DNA of 64,000 nucleotides from Nematopogon swammerdamellus (Eukaryota; Arthropoda; Insecta; Lepidoptera; Adelidae). The stretch covers positions 9,663,971 to 9,727,970 of the forward strand of contig OX336338.1 in the NCBI GenBank assembly GCA_946902875.1. Direction: 5' to 3'. Position 1 is the stretch's first letter. Every line of letters starts with the position of its first letter. Below are positions 1 through 11,129 of the stretch, one piece after another. A program made the position numbers and the translations under genes. A model generated the notes under the pieces. That model did not search any database. It worked only from the letters and a program-made list of their open reading frames with translations, and was not told the DNA's origin.

Positions 1-333
1 TTAGTTACTTACTTTCTTCAAGATGGTTTAGCTTCTTCCTGAACGCAGCTCGGCCTACGGCCTCGCCCATAGTTACTTACTTTCTTCGAGAAGGTTTATG
101 GTCTTCCAGAATAGAGCTCGGCCTTCGGCCTCGCCCTTAGTTACTTACTTTCTTCAAGAATGTTTTTCTTCTTCCTGAACTCAGCTCCGCCTTCCGCCTC
201 GCCCTTAGTTACTTTCATCGAGAAAGAATATCGTTTACGTGAGCGCAGATCAGCCTTCGGGCCCGCCTTTAGTTACTTACTTTCTTTTTTTTAAATACGA
301 ATTTCACGCGAGCGAAGCCGCGGGCAACAGATA
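1..333 (+). mobile_element. Helitron 3' end with a 68-bp subterminal array (family R)
   Basis: Four to five tandem copies of a unit of about 68 bp that begins agttacttactttcttc and contains agctcggccttcggcctcgc. They are followed by a GC-rich tail (acgcgagcgaagccgcgggc) at about 305-329. In better copies that tail ends in CTAG before a T, the Helitron 3' terminus (compare 58350-58353). Here the last bases have decayed to cagatat. The 5' end is outside the window. Confidence 0.7.
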
Positions 334-419
334 TATAAATTTTATTGCACCAATGACAGCGACATAACTTCGACTTTCAATTATTATTTTTATTTATCAA
401 ACAATTTGTCACCGGCCAG

Positions 420-1097
420 CTCACGTCGAGATGACAGTTCTCCGTTGTCAACATGACATTTAAAATAGTTTTTTACCTTTACTTTGGATTACGTGATTTT
501 TATTATATTTTTTAATTATTATGTTCATCCGGGATATACACTGTCACTATAAAAAGTTTCGTCAAATTCCGTTCAGTGGTTTTTGCGAGATGCGCGTACA
601 AATAGACATTTTTGCATTTACGATTTTATGATATGTATAGAAAGAATAGATATGTATAGACTATTGTGTTCAAGTTATAAAAAAGAAGAACTGTCATTTT
701 CGTTGTATCTACTTATTTTTAAATTTCGAATGAATATTTTATTCAAATTGTATTTGCTGACAGTTCTCAAGATATAATTATGCACTTTGGACTACGTGAT
801 TTTAAACGCGCAATAATGTTTATAATTGTTAATTTTTTTTTATTTTTGTTATTTTTTTTACGTATTATGTTAACCCGGCATATAAACTGCCACTATACAA
901 AGTTTCGTCTAATTCCGTTCAGTGGTTTTTGCGTGATGCGCGTACAGACAAACAAACAAACAAACAAAAATTTTAAAAACTGTTCTAACATGTTCAGTAT
1001 CTCATTTTAAGCCACCCTGGTTAGTTTTTTTCCGAATACATTCAATGTACAGACTTTCTTACCTCTACGATTTTATTATATGTATTATATGTATAGA
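420..1097 (-). mobile_element. Helitron 5' region, tandemly duplicated
   Basis: The minus strand starts TCTATACATATAATA at 1097, with A before it (T at 1098 on the plus strand), as expected for a Helitron 5' end. The core with ccgttcagtggtttttgcg, gatgcgcgtaca and a (caaa)n tract occurs twice, at about 480-655 and 780-1000. No matching 3' end follows on the left, so it is truncated. Confidence 0.6.
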
Positions 1098-1710
1098 TAA
1101 CTTGCAAGTTATTTGCTAGCTTGCGAAGAATCTATTTTCATAACGATCTAGCTTGAAACCTACACTGAAGGTCTCGAGCCCTCGCAGATCATTTGCTATT
1201 TCTGCTTTGGCTCGATACGTTTGCTCTCTCGGTGGGATGAAAATGCAAATAGATTGGTTTTCCTGTAGGGGAGTTTACGTGGTCTACTGAGCCGGACGGT
1301 ATGAGACTATAAATACTTTCGTATTTCGTCCTTCTCTATAATGTGTCCTTATTCTTGTTTCGTATATAGTTCTAGTAGTGTTTGCCCGCGGATTTGCTGA
1401 CGTGACAATAGGAATAAAACAATTCTGAAGTAAGGAAATAACAGAAAGAAGGTCACTTTCGATACAGTAAAGAGGTAATAGTGAGTATGTATATGATTTC
1501 TCGAATAAATTTGCTATCAAGGGCGAGTACAAAGGCCGATATGCTTTAATTTAGGTGCAAAACTTTGTCGAAAACAGTAGGTAGGTCACAGAAGGTGAGG
1601 CCGAAGCTCAAGCTGCGTTCTCAATATATTATACTTTCTCGAAGAAAGGAAATCCCTCCCTTCGTCAGGTCGAGGTCTTGGCGAGGTCATAGGTGCTCGC
1701 TGTTCCGTTT
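1098..1710. other. No gene seen; one decayed family R unit
   Basis: AT-rich sequence without recognisable coding potential. At about 1590-1655 a reversed family R unit is legible (gaggccgaagctcaagctgc, then tactttctcgaagaaagg). Confidence 0.5.
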
Positions 1711-1878
1711 AGTTTTTTTATTTTTTTATTTGGCTACATTACATCACCTACAACATCGGTGATGTCATAACACCTGGTGAACTAGGTGTCATGTCAGCGC
1801 TTCCCTTCATTTCATGTCGGCTACACTGAACTGGACGGAAAACACGAACTATTTGCATAGCCGTTACGACCGATGTTT
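1711..1878 (-). repeat. SINE B, 5'-truncated
   Basis: Reverse copy of the SINE B body: T-rich tail, then atcacctacaac, gtgaactaggtgtcatgtc, ctacactgaactggacgg and catagccgttacgaccg. It lacks the tRNA/5S head. Confidence 0.8.
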
Positions 1879-2490
1879 ATTTTTACGCTATCCGTTATAT
1901 TTTCTCGAAAACAGTAAGTCGCTGAGGTAAAAGGTATAATACCCTTTAATATATAAAAAAAAAATCAAAGCTAAATGACCTAATTATAGTAACGTAAATG
2001 TATAAAAACTTTTTTAATAAAAACATGAAATTTGTATGGGGTCGGGTATAAATTGCATATTCCTTGGGATATACAATTGTATGTAAGTCTACAACGTTTA
2101 ATTGAAATCAATTTAGACATTTAGTTGATTTTGTGCTAAAAACACTCACAACTTTTACAAGTCATAGGTATTTCTATTTGAAACTAATAACATCCCGTCC
2201 ATCCACTCAAAAACTCTGCCTGTACATTCAGCCCACAGGGAGCGGGAAGTTCACCCGCGAGAGAGTACGGTCAGTAGAATTATCCAACAAACTATATTAA
2301 ATTATTCCGACTTTGTGCACTGTTAAAGGACTGAAGTTCAACCGCACCTCCGCTCTAATTAAAATCAGATTAATAGAAAATATGGATTTAAACTCAAACG
2401 GCAAATTTCATTACAGAATTCTGAAAACCATTTAACGACGTTTGTGCCATGTTCAACATCGCTGTTCTTTAGTGTAATGGTATTTAACAA
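1879..2490. other. No feature seen
   Basis: AT-rich, no supported gene or repeat. Confidence 0.5.
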
Positions 2491-2899
2491 TTCGAGAAAA
2501 ACCGGCCAAGTGCGAGTCGAACTCGCGCACCGAGGGTTCCGTATCGCCATGTCATGGCTAGCGCCGCTCACACCATCTAGATGGCGTGTTATGAAATGCT
2601 TCATATTAGTTAAATGTCATGATTAGTTAAAATGCTTCATAATTTATTCGGTAGATGGCGCGCGCGCATACACTTTTTGGGTTCTTCTATGGGAACCCCA
2701 TGAATTTTTTACTTTTTCTTATTTTTATTATTTGCTGTTATATCGGCCATAATAACACACATTTTGTGAAAATTTCAACGGGCTACCTATTACGGTTCAA
2801 GAGATACAGCCCTCGGACGGACGGAGAGACGGACGGACGGACAGACAGACAGACAGGCTTATTAATAGGGTACCGTACCAGATACGGAACCCTAAAAAT
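2491..2899 (+). repeat. SINE A, near full length
   Basis: Starts aaaaccggccaagtgcgagt, with a tRNA-like B box in gcgagtcgaactcgc. It continues ccgagggttccgtatcgcc and runs through a (gacg/gaca)n tract. It ends in the hairpin gggtaccgtaccagatacgg then aaccctaaaaa. Similar copies sit at 18212, 44214, 48451 and 62898. The B box and A-rich end suggest a tRNA-derived SINE, though the family could also be a non-autonomous DNA element. Confidence 0.7.
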
Positions 2900-3235
2900 C
2901 GCAACAAATGCGGGAGAGCCCAACTAGCACGTAACTCTACTTCTTATGATTAATAAGTTGTGTGACTGGGCGCAAAGATGAGTCATACACATTCAACCAG
3001 TTGTGCAAAACTTTTGTCCAAAACATCCAAAAGTGTTACTATTAAGCGTATCTGAGTGTACTTTAACAAAGTTAACGTCACTCACGTCATAGTACAGCGC
3101 CCAGCGAGCAGAACTATCACGAAAATGTAAACGGATATAGATGTCAAATTTCATTGTTTTTCCTTAAATCACTAATTACCTACATCTACCGTACTTCTTG
3201 TCTTTTTGCCGCCAAGAGATCTATGAAGAAAAAAA
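2900..3235. other. No feature seen
   Basis: No supported gene or repeat. Confidence 0.5.
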
Positions 3236-3520
3236 CTTACCCCGACCCTTAAAAAATAAAAAAAAAAATCCATTTACTTACTTAAAGGAGTCGGTGGACA
3301 GCTAAGTAAATAAAATATAAAAACTAAGAGCTGCGAAGGATTTTTTTTATGGAAACTGACATCGTTGGCTCCATCACCTACAACATCCTTGATGTTAGCC
3401 CATAACACCGGGTGAGCTAGGTGCCATGTCATTTACTTAGCGGTCCACCGACCCCTTTAAGTAAGTAAATGGAAATTATTTTTGACTTTTTAAGGGTCAG
3501 GGTTTTTTTTAAATTTGTAA
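3236..3520. mobile_element. Palindromic family D element split by a SINE B
   Basis: Left arm 3241-3340 (cgacccttaaaa ... ttacttaaaggagtcgg ... gctaagtaaat) mirrors the right arm 3431-3505 (acttagcggtccaccgac ... gactttttaagggtc). A reversed SINE B fragment (3341-3430) sits between them. A cleaner copy is at 26296-26475. Confidence 0.7.
3341..3430 (-). repeat. SINE B fragment inside family D
   Basis: ttttttttatggaaactgac followed by the SINE B tail region to gtgccatgtc. Only the 3' 90 bp are present. Confidence 0.8.
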
Positions 3521-4614
3521 TAATGTGATACATTTGTACTGTGATGTATTTCTGTTGATGCTTCCTACTTCCCGCTCCTGCTCCTGTTGAATCAAACATT
3601 TTCTGTGACTTTCACAAATTAAATTTTGATTATTTATTCATCGTTTATTCGATTTCTTGACAAATGTTTTGATGCTTGATTTTATAATTTTTTATTTATT
3701 TAATGACAAATCATATCCACACCCAAGTATAGCTCGACTTGAAACTAAACGCGCCTACCACTGGATGCGGCGCTAGCATGTAAGCTCCATAGTCCTGCTG
3801 CGGTTTCAGTAAAAGCTTGCCAAATGCAGGCACCAGCTGCAAGTTTAAAAGCGACAAGTGATTGAAGGTGCATACTAAAGGCCCCGTAATATACCATTTC
3901 AGTGTAGCAGGTAGTGGCTAAAGCTATAGCCTAGTGGCTAAGAGTCTAACCTAGTGGCTAAAACTCTAGCTTGGCGACCAAGGCACTAGCCTAGCCGATG
4001 AGTTATTTTGAATTTAAAACTAAGTATTTATGTGTATATCGGTGAAGGCATTATACTTCTGTTGCATATATATATCGGTTGGCATATAATTCTGTTAGTA
4101 TTTAAATTGAAGTTAGAATCGAATTGAACTTACTGAATGATCTGGGTAGAATGAAAATTGTAACTGATGTGGACAGAGAAATTACAAAAGTACCTAGCTA
4201 AATTAATGTAAAAAAATATAAGTTGAAATTGGAACAACCGTTACAAAAATTCTATCCCAAGAACGTCCCAACCCCACTGCATGCAGAGTTAGTTTGTACG
4301 CTGAGGCCGATCATGAAACGTCAGTTGCAATCCGAGGTGAAAAGCTCAACGGTATGTGCTCCGTGCTCGAAACGTAACTTTTTAACATTTACGTAACATG
4401 TCAGCTTCGCATGACAGCCTCAATATCGTGTTACGAAATACATTTTGAAAAAGGAATAGAGTAGCTTCACAACAATATTCTTTGAAATATCTAGCCTTTG
4501 AGAGTCAAATAAAAACATGTTAGGTATGTGTAATAAATAACTGTAGGTATACAATACAAATTTCGGAATAGTTTCATGACGTAGGCACTAAACTGACTAC
4601 ATCAATATAATTTG
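3521..4614. repeat. Gene-free; 20-bp tandem repeat at 3912-3991
   Basis: Four units of 20 bp (tagtggctaaagctatagcc and diverged forms) start at 3912. Nothing else is supported in this stretch. Confidence 0.6.
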
Positions 4615-4945
4615 TTTAGGGTTCCGTACCTCAACAGAGGAAAAAACTGAAACCTTATAGTTATATACCTACCCATATCTTTTTTTATAAAATGGTGTGT
4701 AGGTCATGTGTTTTTCATTTATTGCCTTTTTGTTGTTACCTACCATAGTCATATAAAACATATATTTTTGTATATTTCAAGTACATGAATGCCTGACGGT
4801 CAATTGCTGTAGTTTTTATTTACGCGTTTCGTGATTTTCCAAAACACAATTATTTTTGTACATATATAATACAAATATATTGTATGATGGTACGGAACTC
4901 TCGGTGCGCGAGTTCAACTCGCACTTGGCGATGTTTTTAGATCGA
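4615..4945 (-). repeat. SINE A-like, diverged
   Basis: Begins agggttccgtacc and ends tacggaactctcggtgcgcg then agttcaactcgcacttggc, the reversed B-box end of SINE A. The interior differs from the main form. Confidence 0.6.
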
Positions 4946-5040
4946 TTGATCATTATATTTTGGGATTGTTTTTTTATATTTATGAGCATTAGATTATCGC
5001 CACGGACAAAGCAAATTTGATATATTTCAACCAAGATTTA

Positions 5041-5260
5041 TCCTTCACCATTCAGGCATTCACGAAAAAGATAAACCTTCTCCCGCCCTCGGGCCCCGCC
5101 CTTAATGACCGCAGCTATGCGTTCGGCCGCGCCCTTTTTTTTCTTCCGAGAAGGTTTATCGTTTATCTGGACGCAGCTTCCTTTTCAGGCATTAGTTACT
5201 TAATTTCTTCAAGAAGAATATCGTTTACCTAAACACGCCCGTTTGTTTTCTTTTTCGGGG
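5041..5260 (+). repeat. Family R array (68-bp units)
   Basis: About three diverged units with cgagaaggtttatcgttta, gacgcagct and ttagttactta. No Helitron terminus is visible next to it. Confidence 0.6.
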
Positions 5261-5310
5261 TTTGGAACTCTAAACACGCCCGACATGATATCGACAATCC
5301 TTAAAAAGTC

Positions 5311-5673
5311 AAAAATAAGTGAGTACATACGTCGTTGACGGTTGTTAACGGTTGTATCAATTTTTCAAATTGTATGACTACGGCTACGGTTGTTATGGTT
5401 GGATGGAGATAAAAAGGTTGAAAAAAATACGTAAGTAAAAAATAAACTACAAGTTCAATTAAAAATTATATTCTTCCATTGGGACGTATTTAATCTTCCC
5501 ACGAATCAGAACAGCCCACCTTTGCTAGAGTCAAAAAAATATTAAGTGAGGAATGATCAGACGGAATCACACTGTCCCAGACGCTTCTATAATAAGTTAG
5601 CCCAGCAGCTTCATAAAGTGTTTAGAGTGTTAATTAAAAATATTGCTCACACACAACGGCAAAAGTATTGAAT
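5311..5673. other. No feature seen
   Basis: A short family D scrap ends at about 5310; nothing is supported beyond it. Confidence 0.45.
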
Positions 5674-5681
5674 ATTTTGAC

Positions 5682-5910
5682 CAAGAACATTTAAATAGGT
5701 ATGGACGTCAGACTATCCAATGCTTATATGAGAAACAGCGTCGCCGAGCTCCGCGGGTAGCGGAGGGGACGGCGCGCGCTCTGATTGGGTGGTAGCGGGC
5801 GGTATCGCGCTCTGATTGGTTGGTAACGAATGGCATTTGTACGTTTATACAAACGTCGTGTTACGCTGGCGCGGGGAAGGTCCGACGTCCTTACCTATTA
5901 AATGTTCTTG
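5682..5910. mobile_element. 229-bp MITE with 8-bp target duplication (hAT-like)
   Basis: Left end CAAGAACATTTAAATAGGTA and inverted right end TACCTATTAAATGTTCTTG form terminal inverted repeats of roughly 30 bp (one gap). Exact 8-bp direct repeats ATTTTGAC flank it at 5674-5681 and 5911-5918. Eight-bp duplications suit hAT-type elements, but the CAAGAA ends are not the usual hAT start. Two ctgattgg motifs (inverted CCAAT) lie in the GC-rich middle. Confidence 0.85.
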
Positions 5911-6118
5911 ATTTTGACATAGATTACTACTGACCCAGCTATAGAGACATAGCTGAAACTATAGAGGGCAGCACTTGATAGCACAGTCTAGGGTTTGACA
6001 CCTGACAGCTCAGGCTGATCCTGCGCCTCCTCCTACGCTCCTTTCGGAAACACTCGCGTTGATTCGGCTCGAAAGCGAACCAATTGAAGCCGATATTCGT
6101 TTGGTCGTTTATGTGATT

Positions 6119-6245
6119 TGGTGGCTCAGTGGTAAGAGTGTAGGGTTGGTTTATTTTTTCGATATCGACCATGGGTTCGTGTCCCTCAAAATTTTTTTGT
6201 TTTTTTTTTTTTAAGCAATATTATAATGTTATAACCACCTAAGAA
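6119..6245 (+). repeat. tRNA-like SINE head with T-rich tail
   Basis: A box tggctcagtgg and B-box-like gggttcgtgtcc lie about 45 bp apart, in the layout of a tRNA-derived pol III promoter. A T-rich run and ttataaccacctaagaaagc follow; the latter also occurs after the array at 41540. It does not fold as a tRNA gene. Confidence 0.5.
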
Positions 6246-7122
6246 AGCTTTATTTTCGGAAATACAAACTTAACAAAATCGACATGCACCGCCTCGACAT
6301 TAGATTAGGGTTAATATAAAAGAAAGGAAAAGAAGAAAGGAGCTAAAGGATCGAGCAGGTCTTTCAGGTCGCTCACCGCACAGTCTGTAGCATAAAAAGT
6401 AACTAATCTGTCAAATCCTGTCACCGCGAACTTGACAGTTGACACCCACCTTACTTCCTTCCTAGGCCGCTTCGTATTTATGACACCAGATGGCGTTTTC
6501 GTCAGCCTGCTACGTTCCTATATGGAATCAAAGAGATTAAAAAACCAGCTTATGGAAGAGGTGGTTTAATGTCTTTGTATGGAATCCACCTACATCCGAG
6601 AACCGCATAGCCCTCCACCTTTTAGCCCTCCCATTGTCATAGACATCTCCCAAATATTCCTGTCACTCCTCTGAGAGTACGCTCCACGTGCGTACGAAGC
6701 ACGCGGCAACACTGCCTGAGGACACTCGACGCCTACGCAGAAGGCAAGAATAGCCTCTAAATATAAAAACGCTGATGGAAATGCCCTACTCGCTGAAAAA
6801 TGCCCGGGGACGTTAAATTTATATTTATTCAAATTGTTTATGTCTCCGCCAGTTAGGGCCAAACGGTAGTAGGTACCTACCTACCTACCTACAGTGAAAT
6901 ACCTTCTTAAATAAACAATCTATCAAGTGCAAATCGGGTCTCTCGAGGGTCTCACGCAATGATTGTTCAGACCAATGCACTTTGATACTGAACATACTGA
7001 AAACATACCACAAAGGTTTGGAACTAAAATGAAGTAAATAAATAAAAATATGTTTTTAGAATGTGAATGAAAGGGCCGAACGAAAAAAAATAAAACAATT
7101 CAGATTCAAGACTAATATTTAA
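6246..7122. other. No gene seen
   Basis: AT-rich apart from a short (ctac)n run at about 6875-6893. Confidence 0.5.
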
Positions 7123-7475
7123 GCTGCTACGGGTGGCCGAGTGTTCTAGGCGTCGGCTTCTCTTAGGAGGTGTCTGAGGGTCGAATCCGGTATACAAATG
7201 AGTTTTCTCTGACGGAAAAATGTACGTCCATACCTCCACCTGCGGCTTCACCGTTCGGAACCAGTTTAAAACTGTAGGTCCCTTACTAGGTGGTAGCTTC
7301 AAATTGTAGCCTACTGGGTTGGTACCACCGCATTGGAAGTAAGATATTTAATCCAGTACAGTCAGCAATTCAACGGGAAGTATCAGGTATGGCACGGCAC
7401 CTACCTTCTCGGAAGGAATATTGGCTGCTTTGACCCTTCTGACGCAGACACCCATACCGGATTACAAAAAAGCGG
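7123..7475 (+). repeat. SINE C with tRNA-like head
   Basis: The head gctacgggtggccgagtgtt plus ctaggcg carries an A box. gggtcgaatcc (7178-7188) is a near-perfect B box. The body contains actgtaggtcccttactagg, shared with SINE B, and ends gacacccataccggattaca before an A-run. Fragments recur at 9896-10052 and 29452-29690. Confidence 0.7.
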
Positions 7476-8042
7476 TCAAGTGAGAGTCGAACTCGCGTGG
7501 AAAGGGTTCCGTACCATTCCTTTTTCCGTGAGTACTTTAAGACTTAGGATTATCGTTGAAGTTTTCCTGTAAACTATAAGACAGGCCTTATATTCCCTTT
7601 TTTTCACAATTGTAGGCTCTGCATTTTCGGAGATAAGAGGGATGGAATGCTCAATTTTCGTATATTTTATTGAATATCTTTTAAACGATGTATTTATAAA
7701 AAAAATATATTTATAATTCTTGTAACGAGTAATTTCATTTGATACTTAAGTACATAAGTCACGTGAAGCATTAGAATGTTTTTTTTTTAACTTTCTCATT
7801 TGTCCCCCACAATTGACACAAATCATATTCGTACTTATACATATCGTACTTATATAACGTAATTATACGTCCGTGATTGGGTCATCAAACTCTTTAAATG
7901 TACCAAATTTAAACTTTTTTCGTTCCGTTGATTCAGAAAAAAATTTGCTGTGACAGGCAGACAGCCAGATTGACAGATATAAGAGTGATCCTATAAGGGT
8001 TCAGTTTTTTTTTCTTCTTTTTAGGTACGGAACCCTAAAAAA
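7466..8042 (+). repeat. SINE A-like element, long diverged form
   Basis: Starts aaaaaagcggtcaagtgaga, then gtcgaactcgcgtgg, and ends ggtacggaaccctaaaaaag. It follows directly on the A-run of SINE C, so one probably used the other's tail as target. Confidence 0.6.
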
Positions 8043-8630
8043 GATACCTCCCTGACTCATAACATGACATTTCCTTATATTCGTATTTTCATATACATAT
8101 TTTTATTTCTTCTGTGGCCACGCCATACGTGACTTGAAACCCTAATACAATAGCTTCGTAAAAGGGTGATATAAAAATCTTCATCTAAAATTTGTAACGG
8201 AAGTAACTATTATAGACGCCTTGACTTGAATATGTTTGTAAATTTTTTTTTTATTAAACTTAACACGGGGCTACATCACCTACCGCAGCAAGAACAAGGA
8301 AAGTAAGGTGTCTAGCACATTAAGAAACAGGGATGCCAGATGAAAGAGATTTAGCTTCGAGAAAAAAACAAACCTATTCTCTTATAGGTGTTTTTAAAAT
8401 GTTGGTACGGACCACTAATGAATCAGTGACTCAAGAAGCATTAACATTCAGCGCGCCACGCCACCTGCGCTTCCGTCTTCAGGATTTTATTTTTTCATAT
8501 CTGTGTAAGCACAATTTAAGCGTATAAAACAACACGACGAGTGCGCAGGTGACCGCTTCAGGAAAAATAATGTTATGAGGGTATTGCATTTCCATAGAAT
8601 ATTATTATAATAGTCATAGGAATTTAATAT
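8043..8630. other. No feature seen
   Basis: No gene. A weak SINE B-like scrap at about 8265-8320 is too decayed to call. Confidence 0.45.
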
Positions 8631-8954
8631 TTTTTTTTTATGGAAACTGACATCGTTGGCTACATCACCTACAACATTCGTGATGTCAGCCCATAACACC
8701 GGGTGCACTTGGTGCCACGTCAGTGCCTCCCTTCGGTCGTGCCGGCTACACCGAACTGGACGGAAAACACAAACTATTTACATAGCCGTTTCGACCGACC
8801 TTTCATTCAGTGCGGTGGTATCAACCCGGGCGGGTTTAACCCTACCACCTTGTAATATAAGAAGGGAGTCATATCCCTTAGTCGCCTTTTGCGACATACA
8901 CGGGGAAAGATGCAGTGGGGCTATTCTTTTGAAGTACCGGCCCCACACGGTACA
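8631..8954 (-). repeat. SINE B2: SINE B body with a LINE-type head
   Basis: Shares the SINE B tail and body (reversed), but beyond accaccttgtaatataagaag it switches to catatcccttagtcgcctt, ggggctattctttt and taccggccccacacgg. That module also occurs in LINE H tails (11130, 31255). Same form at 33259 and 41616. Confidence 0.8.
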
Positions 8955-8979
8955 AGATATTTTCGATGAACTATTTTTT

Positions 8980-9090
8980 TATTGCTTCCGAACTGGGTGA
9001 CTCTACCCGAGGTCGACGCCTCAAGCGCAGCCAATTTCACCCCCGAGAAGGTGCCAGTCCGACTTGGAGGTGGACTAATGTCGCTGGGGA
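8980..9090 (-). mobile_element. 3' tail of a Jockey/CR1-type LINE
   Basis: The reverse complement matches the 3' coding end and tail of the LINE at 27268-27830 (tccacctccaagccggactgg ... ttcggaagcaat). Confidence 0.75.
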
Positions 9091-9757
9091 ATATACAGCT
9101 CGCTGGTATTGTATGAGTTTTATCGAGTGTATGCTAATGGTTTAGCCACTATACTATTCCCCAATTAGACCGTATTGCATATTTCAATAAGCGAGGCTCG
9201 CTGTAAACCGATGACAGCGCAACCTATTGTGCCTCGCTGCAAGCTTTCCGATAACTCAATAAAATGAAAACGATCTTTTCAATTAAATTTTCCTCCGACG
9301 GTCATGAATTTTTTATCGGGTCAATGAAATTCTCTCGGTGCCTTCGGTCTCGATGTCGAACCGCTTAGTAAATTTGAAGTTTAATACCGAGTCCTGGATG
9401 TTTACAATACAGTGGACTTATTAATATTTCTTAGAACCGCGTTTTTAAAACGAACTAAAAAGTAGAAAATAATTTTAGCCCCATACAGATAAGGTGCTTC
9501 TTTATGATTAGCTGCTAATATTTTGGGAGGGTTAAATACCGCCATAATCAAAAGGTTAAGCAAAACAATAATAATTTTTAGCATTATTTCTCGAGATATT
9601 TAACGATAAATTTATGTAATCAAAATATGCCACTGAGTATTTAAACAGACAATTTTTTGAGGTCATTCACTCTCCTGGCCCGGGTGCGTACCTACTGTGC
9701 GCGGGGTGGGGTGAGGCCACCAGGATCCCCTAGCAGGATCCCCCAGGGGATCCTGAT
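9091..9757. other. No gene; small GC-rich hairpin at 9721-9755
   Basis: caggatcccct (9721-9731) and aggggatcctg (9745-9755) are perfect inverted arms. The rest shows nothing. Confidence 0.5.
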
Positions 9758-9895
9758 GAAAGGCCGAGCTGCGTTCAGGTAAACGATATTAATATATTCT
9801 ATCGAAGAAAGCAAGTCATTAGGCTCGAGGGCGGGAGAAAGCTTATCGTCTATCTGAACGCAGCTCGGCCTTAAACCTCGCCCTTAGTTCTGTTC
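9758..9895. repeat. Family R units in inverted orientation
   Basis: A reversed unit (ggccgagctgcgttcaggta) is followed by a forward unit (gaacgcagctcggcctta). Confidence 0.6.
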
Positions 9896-10052
9896 GGACC
9901 TCGCTTGTGTTCTCCTCTAGTCCAGTATAGCCAGCAATCCAGGGAAGTCTCCGGTATGGCACCTACCTTCTCGGAGGTGATATTGCTGGTCGGAGCATGC
10001 GCTTTGGCCCCTCCGAATCAGACACCCATACCGGATTACATAAAAAAAAAAT
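9896..10052 (+). repeat. SINE C 3' part
   Basis: ctctagtccagtatagccag through tccggtatggcacctacc to gacacccataccggattaca, then a run of A. Confidence 0.75.
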
Positions 10053-10285
10053 TTGTTACTTTCTTTGAGAAAGTATATGGTTTATAAATACGCATAGCAG
10101 CTTCGCCTTTGGCGCCGCCATTAGTTACTTAGTTCTTCAAGAAGAATATCCTTTACCTGAACGGGGCTTATACTTCGGAGTCGCCTTCAGTTAATTACTT
10201 CCATCGATAAATATCATTTACCTGAATAGAGCTCTGACTTCGGCCTCGCCCCTAGTTACTTTATTCGAGAAGATTTATCGTTTAC
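10053..10285 (+). repeat. Family R array
   Basis: Three diverged units containing gttacttt, gagaagatttatcgttta and gacttcggcctcgcccct. Confidence 0.65.
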
Positions 10286-10410
10286 CCTACACTGAAGAAA
10301 AGTGTGCATGTGGTACAATTCCAGCCAGCCGGTTGGAAGGTCGAGAGTTGCATGTAGCAGTAGTAGCAGAATACTTGAATAAAGTGTAAAAGTGTATAAA
10401 GTGAACGAAC

Positions 10411-10572
10411 CTGCAGAATGCCGTACCGTAGCTCCAACTCCAGGAAGAAGTAGGGTCTGGAGTACCTGGGGCGGTACCTCGGCAGGGAGGGGTCCACGGG
10501 CTTCGGGTTGCCTTGGGGACGAGGTATCGGCTGCACCGGAGGCGTTTCCTCTGGCTCCAAGTCGGACGACTC
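10411..10572 (-). CDS. SCYL2: SCYL2 exon, proline-rich insert then helix of kinase-like domain
   Basis: Next exon downstream of 14648-14872 in the minus-strand SCYL2 gene. It encodes 54 residues starting ESSDLEPEETPPVQPIP and ending FFLELELRYGILQ. The end matches the SCYL2 segment written DVETKYGLLQ in vertebrates, directly after the LANVL block, so exon order and frame fit. The acceptor is cgtaacccag and the donor is gttcgt. The exon is 162 nt and phase 0/0, like its neighbour. The first 38 residues, rich in Pro, Glu and Arg, are a spacer in the domain that I do not recognise from other SCYL2 proteins. It could be a lineage-specific loop. The acceptor has a weak pyrimidine tract, so the 5' border is the least certain point. 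Later exons should lie below position 10411 but were not found; that region is repeat-rich. Confidence 0.8.
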
Positions 10573-10765
10573 CTGGGTTACGCAGACAATTTCATGGTTA
10601 CCATGTTATACATACGATGTTTTAACTCACCAGGGCGGGCGAGCCATACTTGTAGTTGTGACAAGCGCGCATGCGTGTGGAGCGCGGCTCGGGCTATACT
10701 GAGCGCTCTCGAGCTTACGCACGCCATACAGCCATACAGATGGCGGCGGCGGCTGTGGCGGTGTA

Positions 10766-10815
10766 GGCTTAGTAATAGGTTTCCGTACGTAGGGTACGGT
10801 ACGGAAACCTAACAT
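10766..10815 (+). repeat. SINE A 3' end fragment
   Basis: taggcttagtaataggtttc plus a cgta-rich hairpin ending acggaaacctaac. Confidence 0.6.
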
Positions 10816-10914
10816 CTGTACCTACAACGACTTAAATTTAACTCAAATATGCTATATTATAGATACACCAACATTTTACATTAAATGTTGGTGTGCTTGG
10901 TGATATAAGACATT

Positions 10915-11045
10915 TTAATACCCGACGCAAAAAGAGGCGTGTTATAACGTATGTGTATGTGTGAATGTGTGTATGGGTGTATATGTGTTAACGGAAATTA
11001 TTTTTGACTTTTTAAGGGTCGGGGGTTTTTTTAATTTGTAATATT
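10915..11045 (+). repeat. Family D arm
   Basis: acccgacgcaaaaagaggcg, a TG-rich run, then cggaaattatttttgacttt and ttaagggtcggg. The same order of motifs, reversed in part, is seen at 14120-14535. Confidence 0.55.
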
Positions 11046-11129
11046 CCATCAACGTCAATTTCACACACACAAAACAGTGAAGAAAAGTAGGTATGTAAGA
11101 GCTAATTTGTACCGTATGTCATCGATGCC

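Noticed and set aside
6119..6186. tRNA gene
   Set aside because: Good A box, but no cloverleaf and an altered B box.
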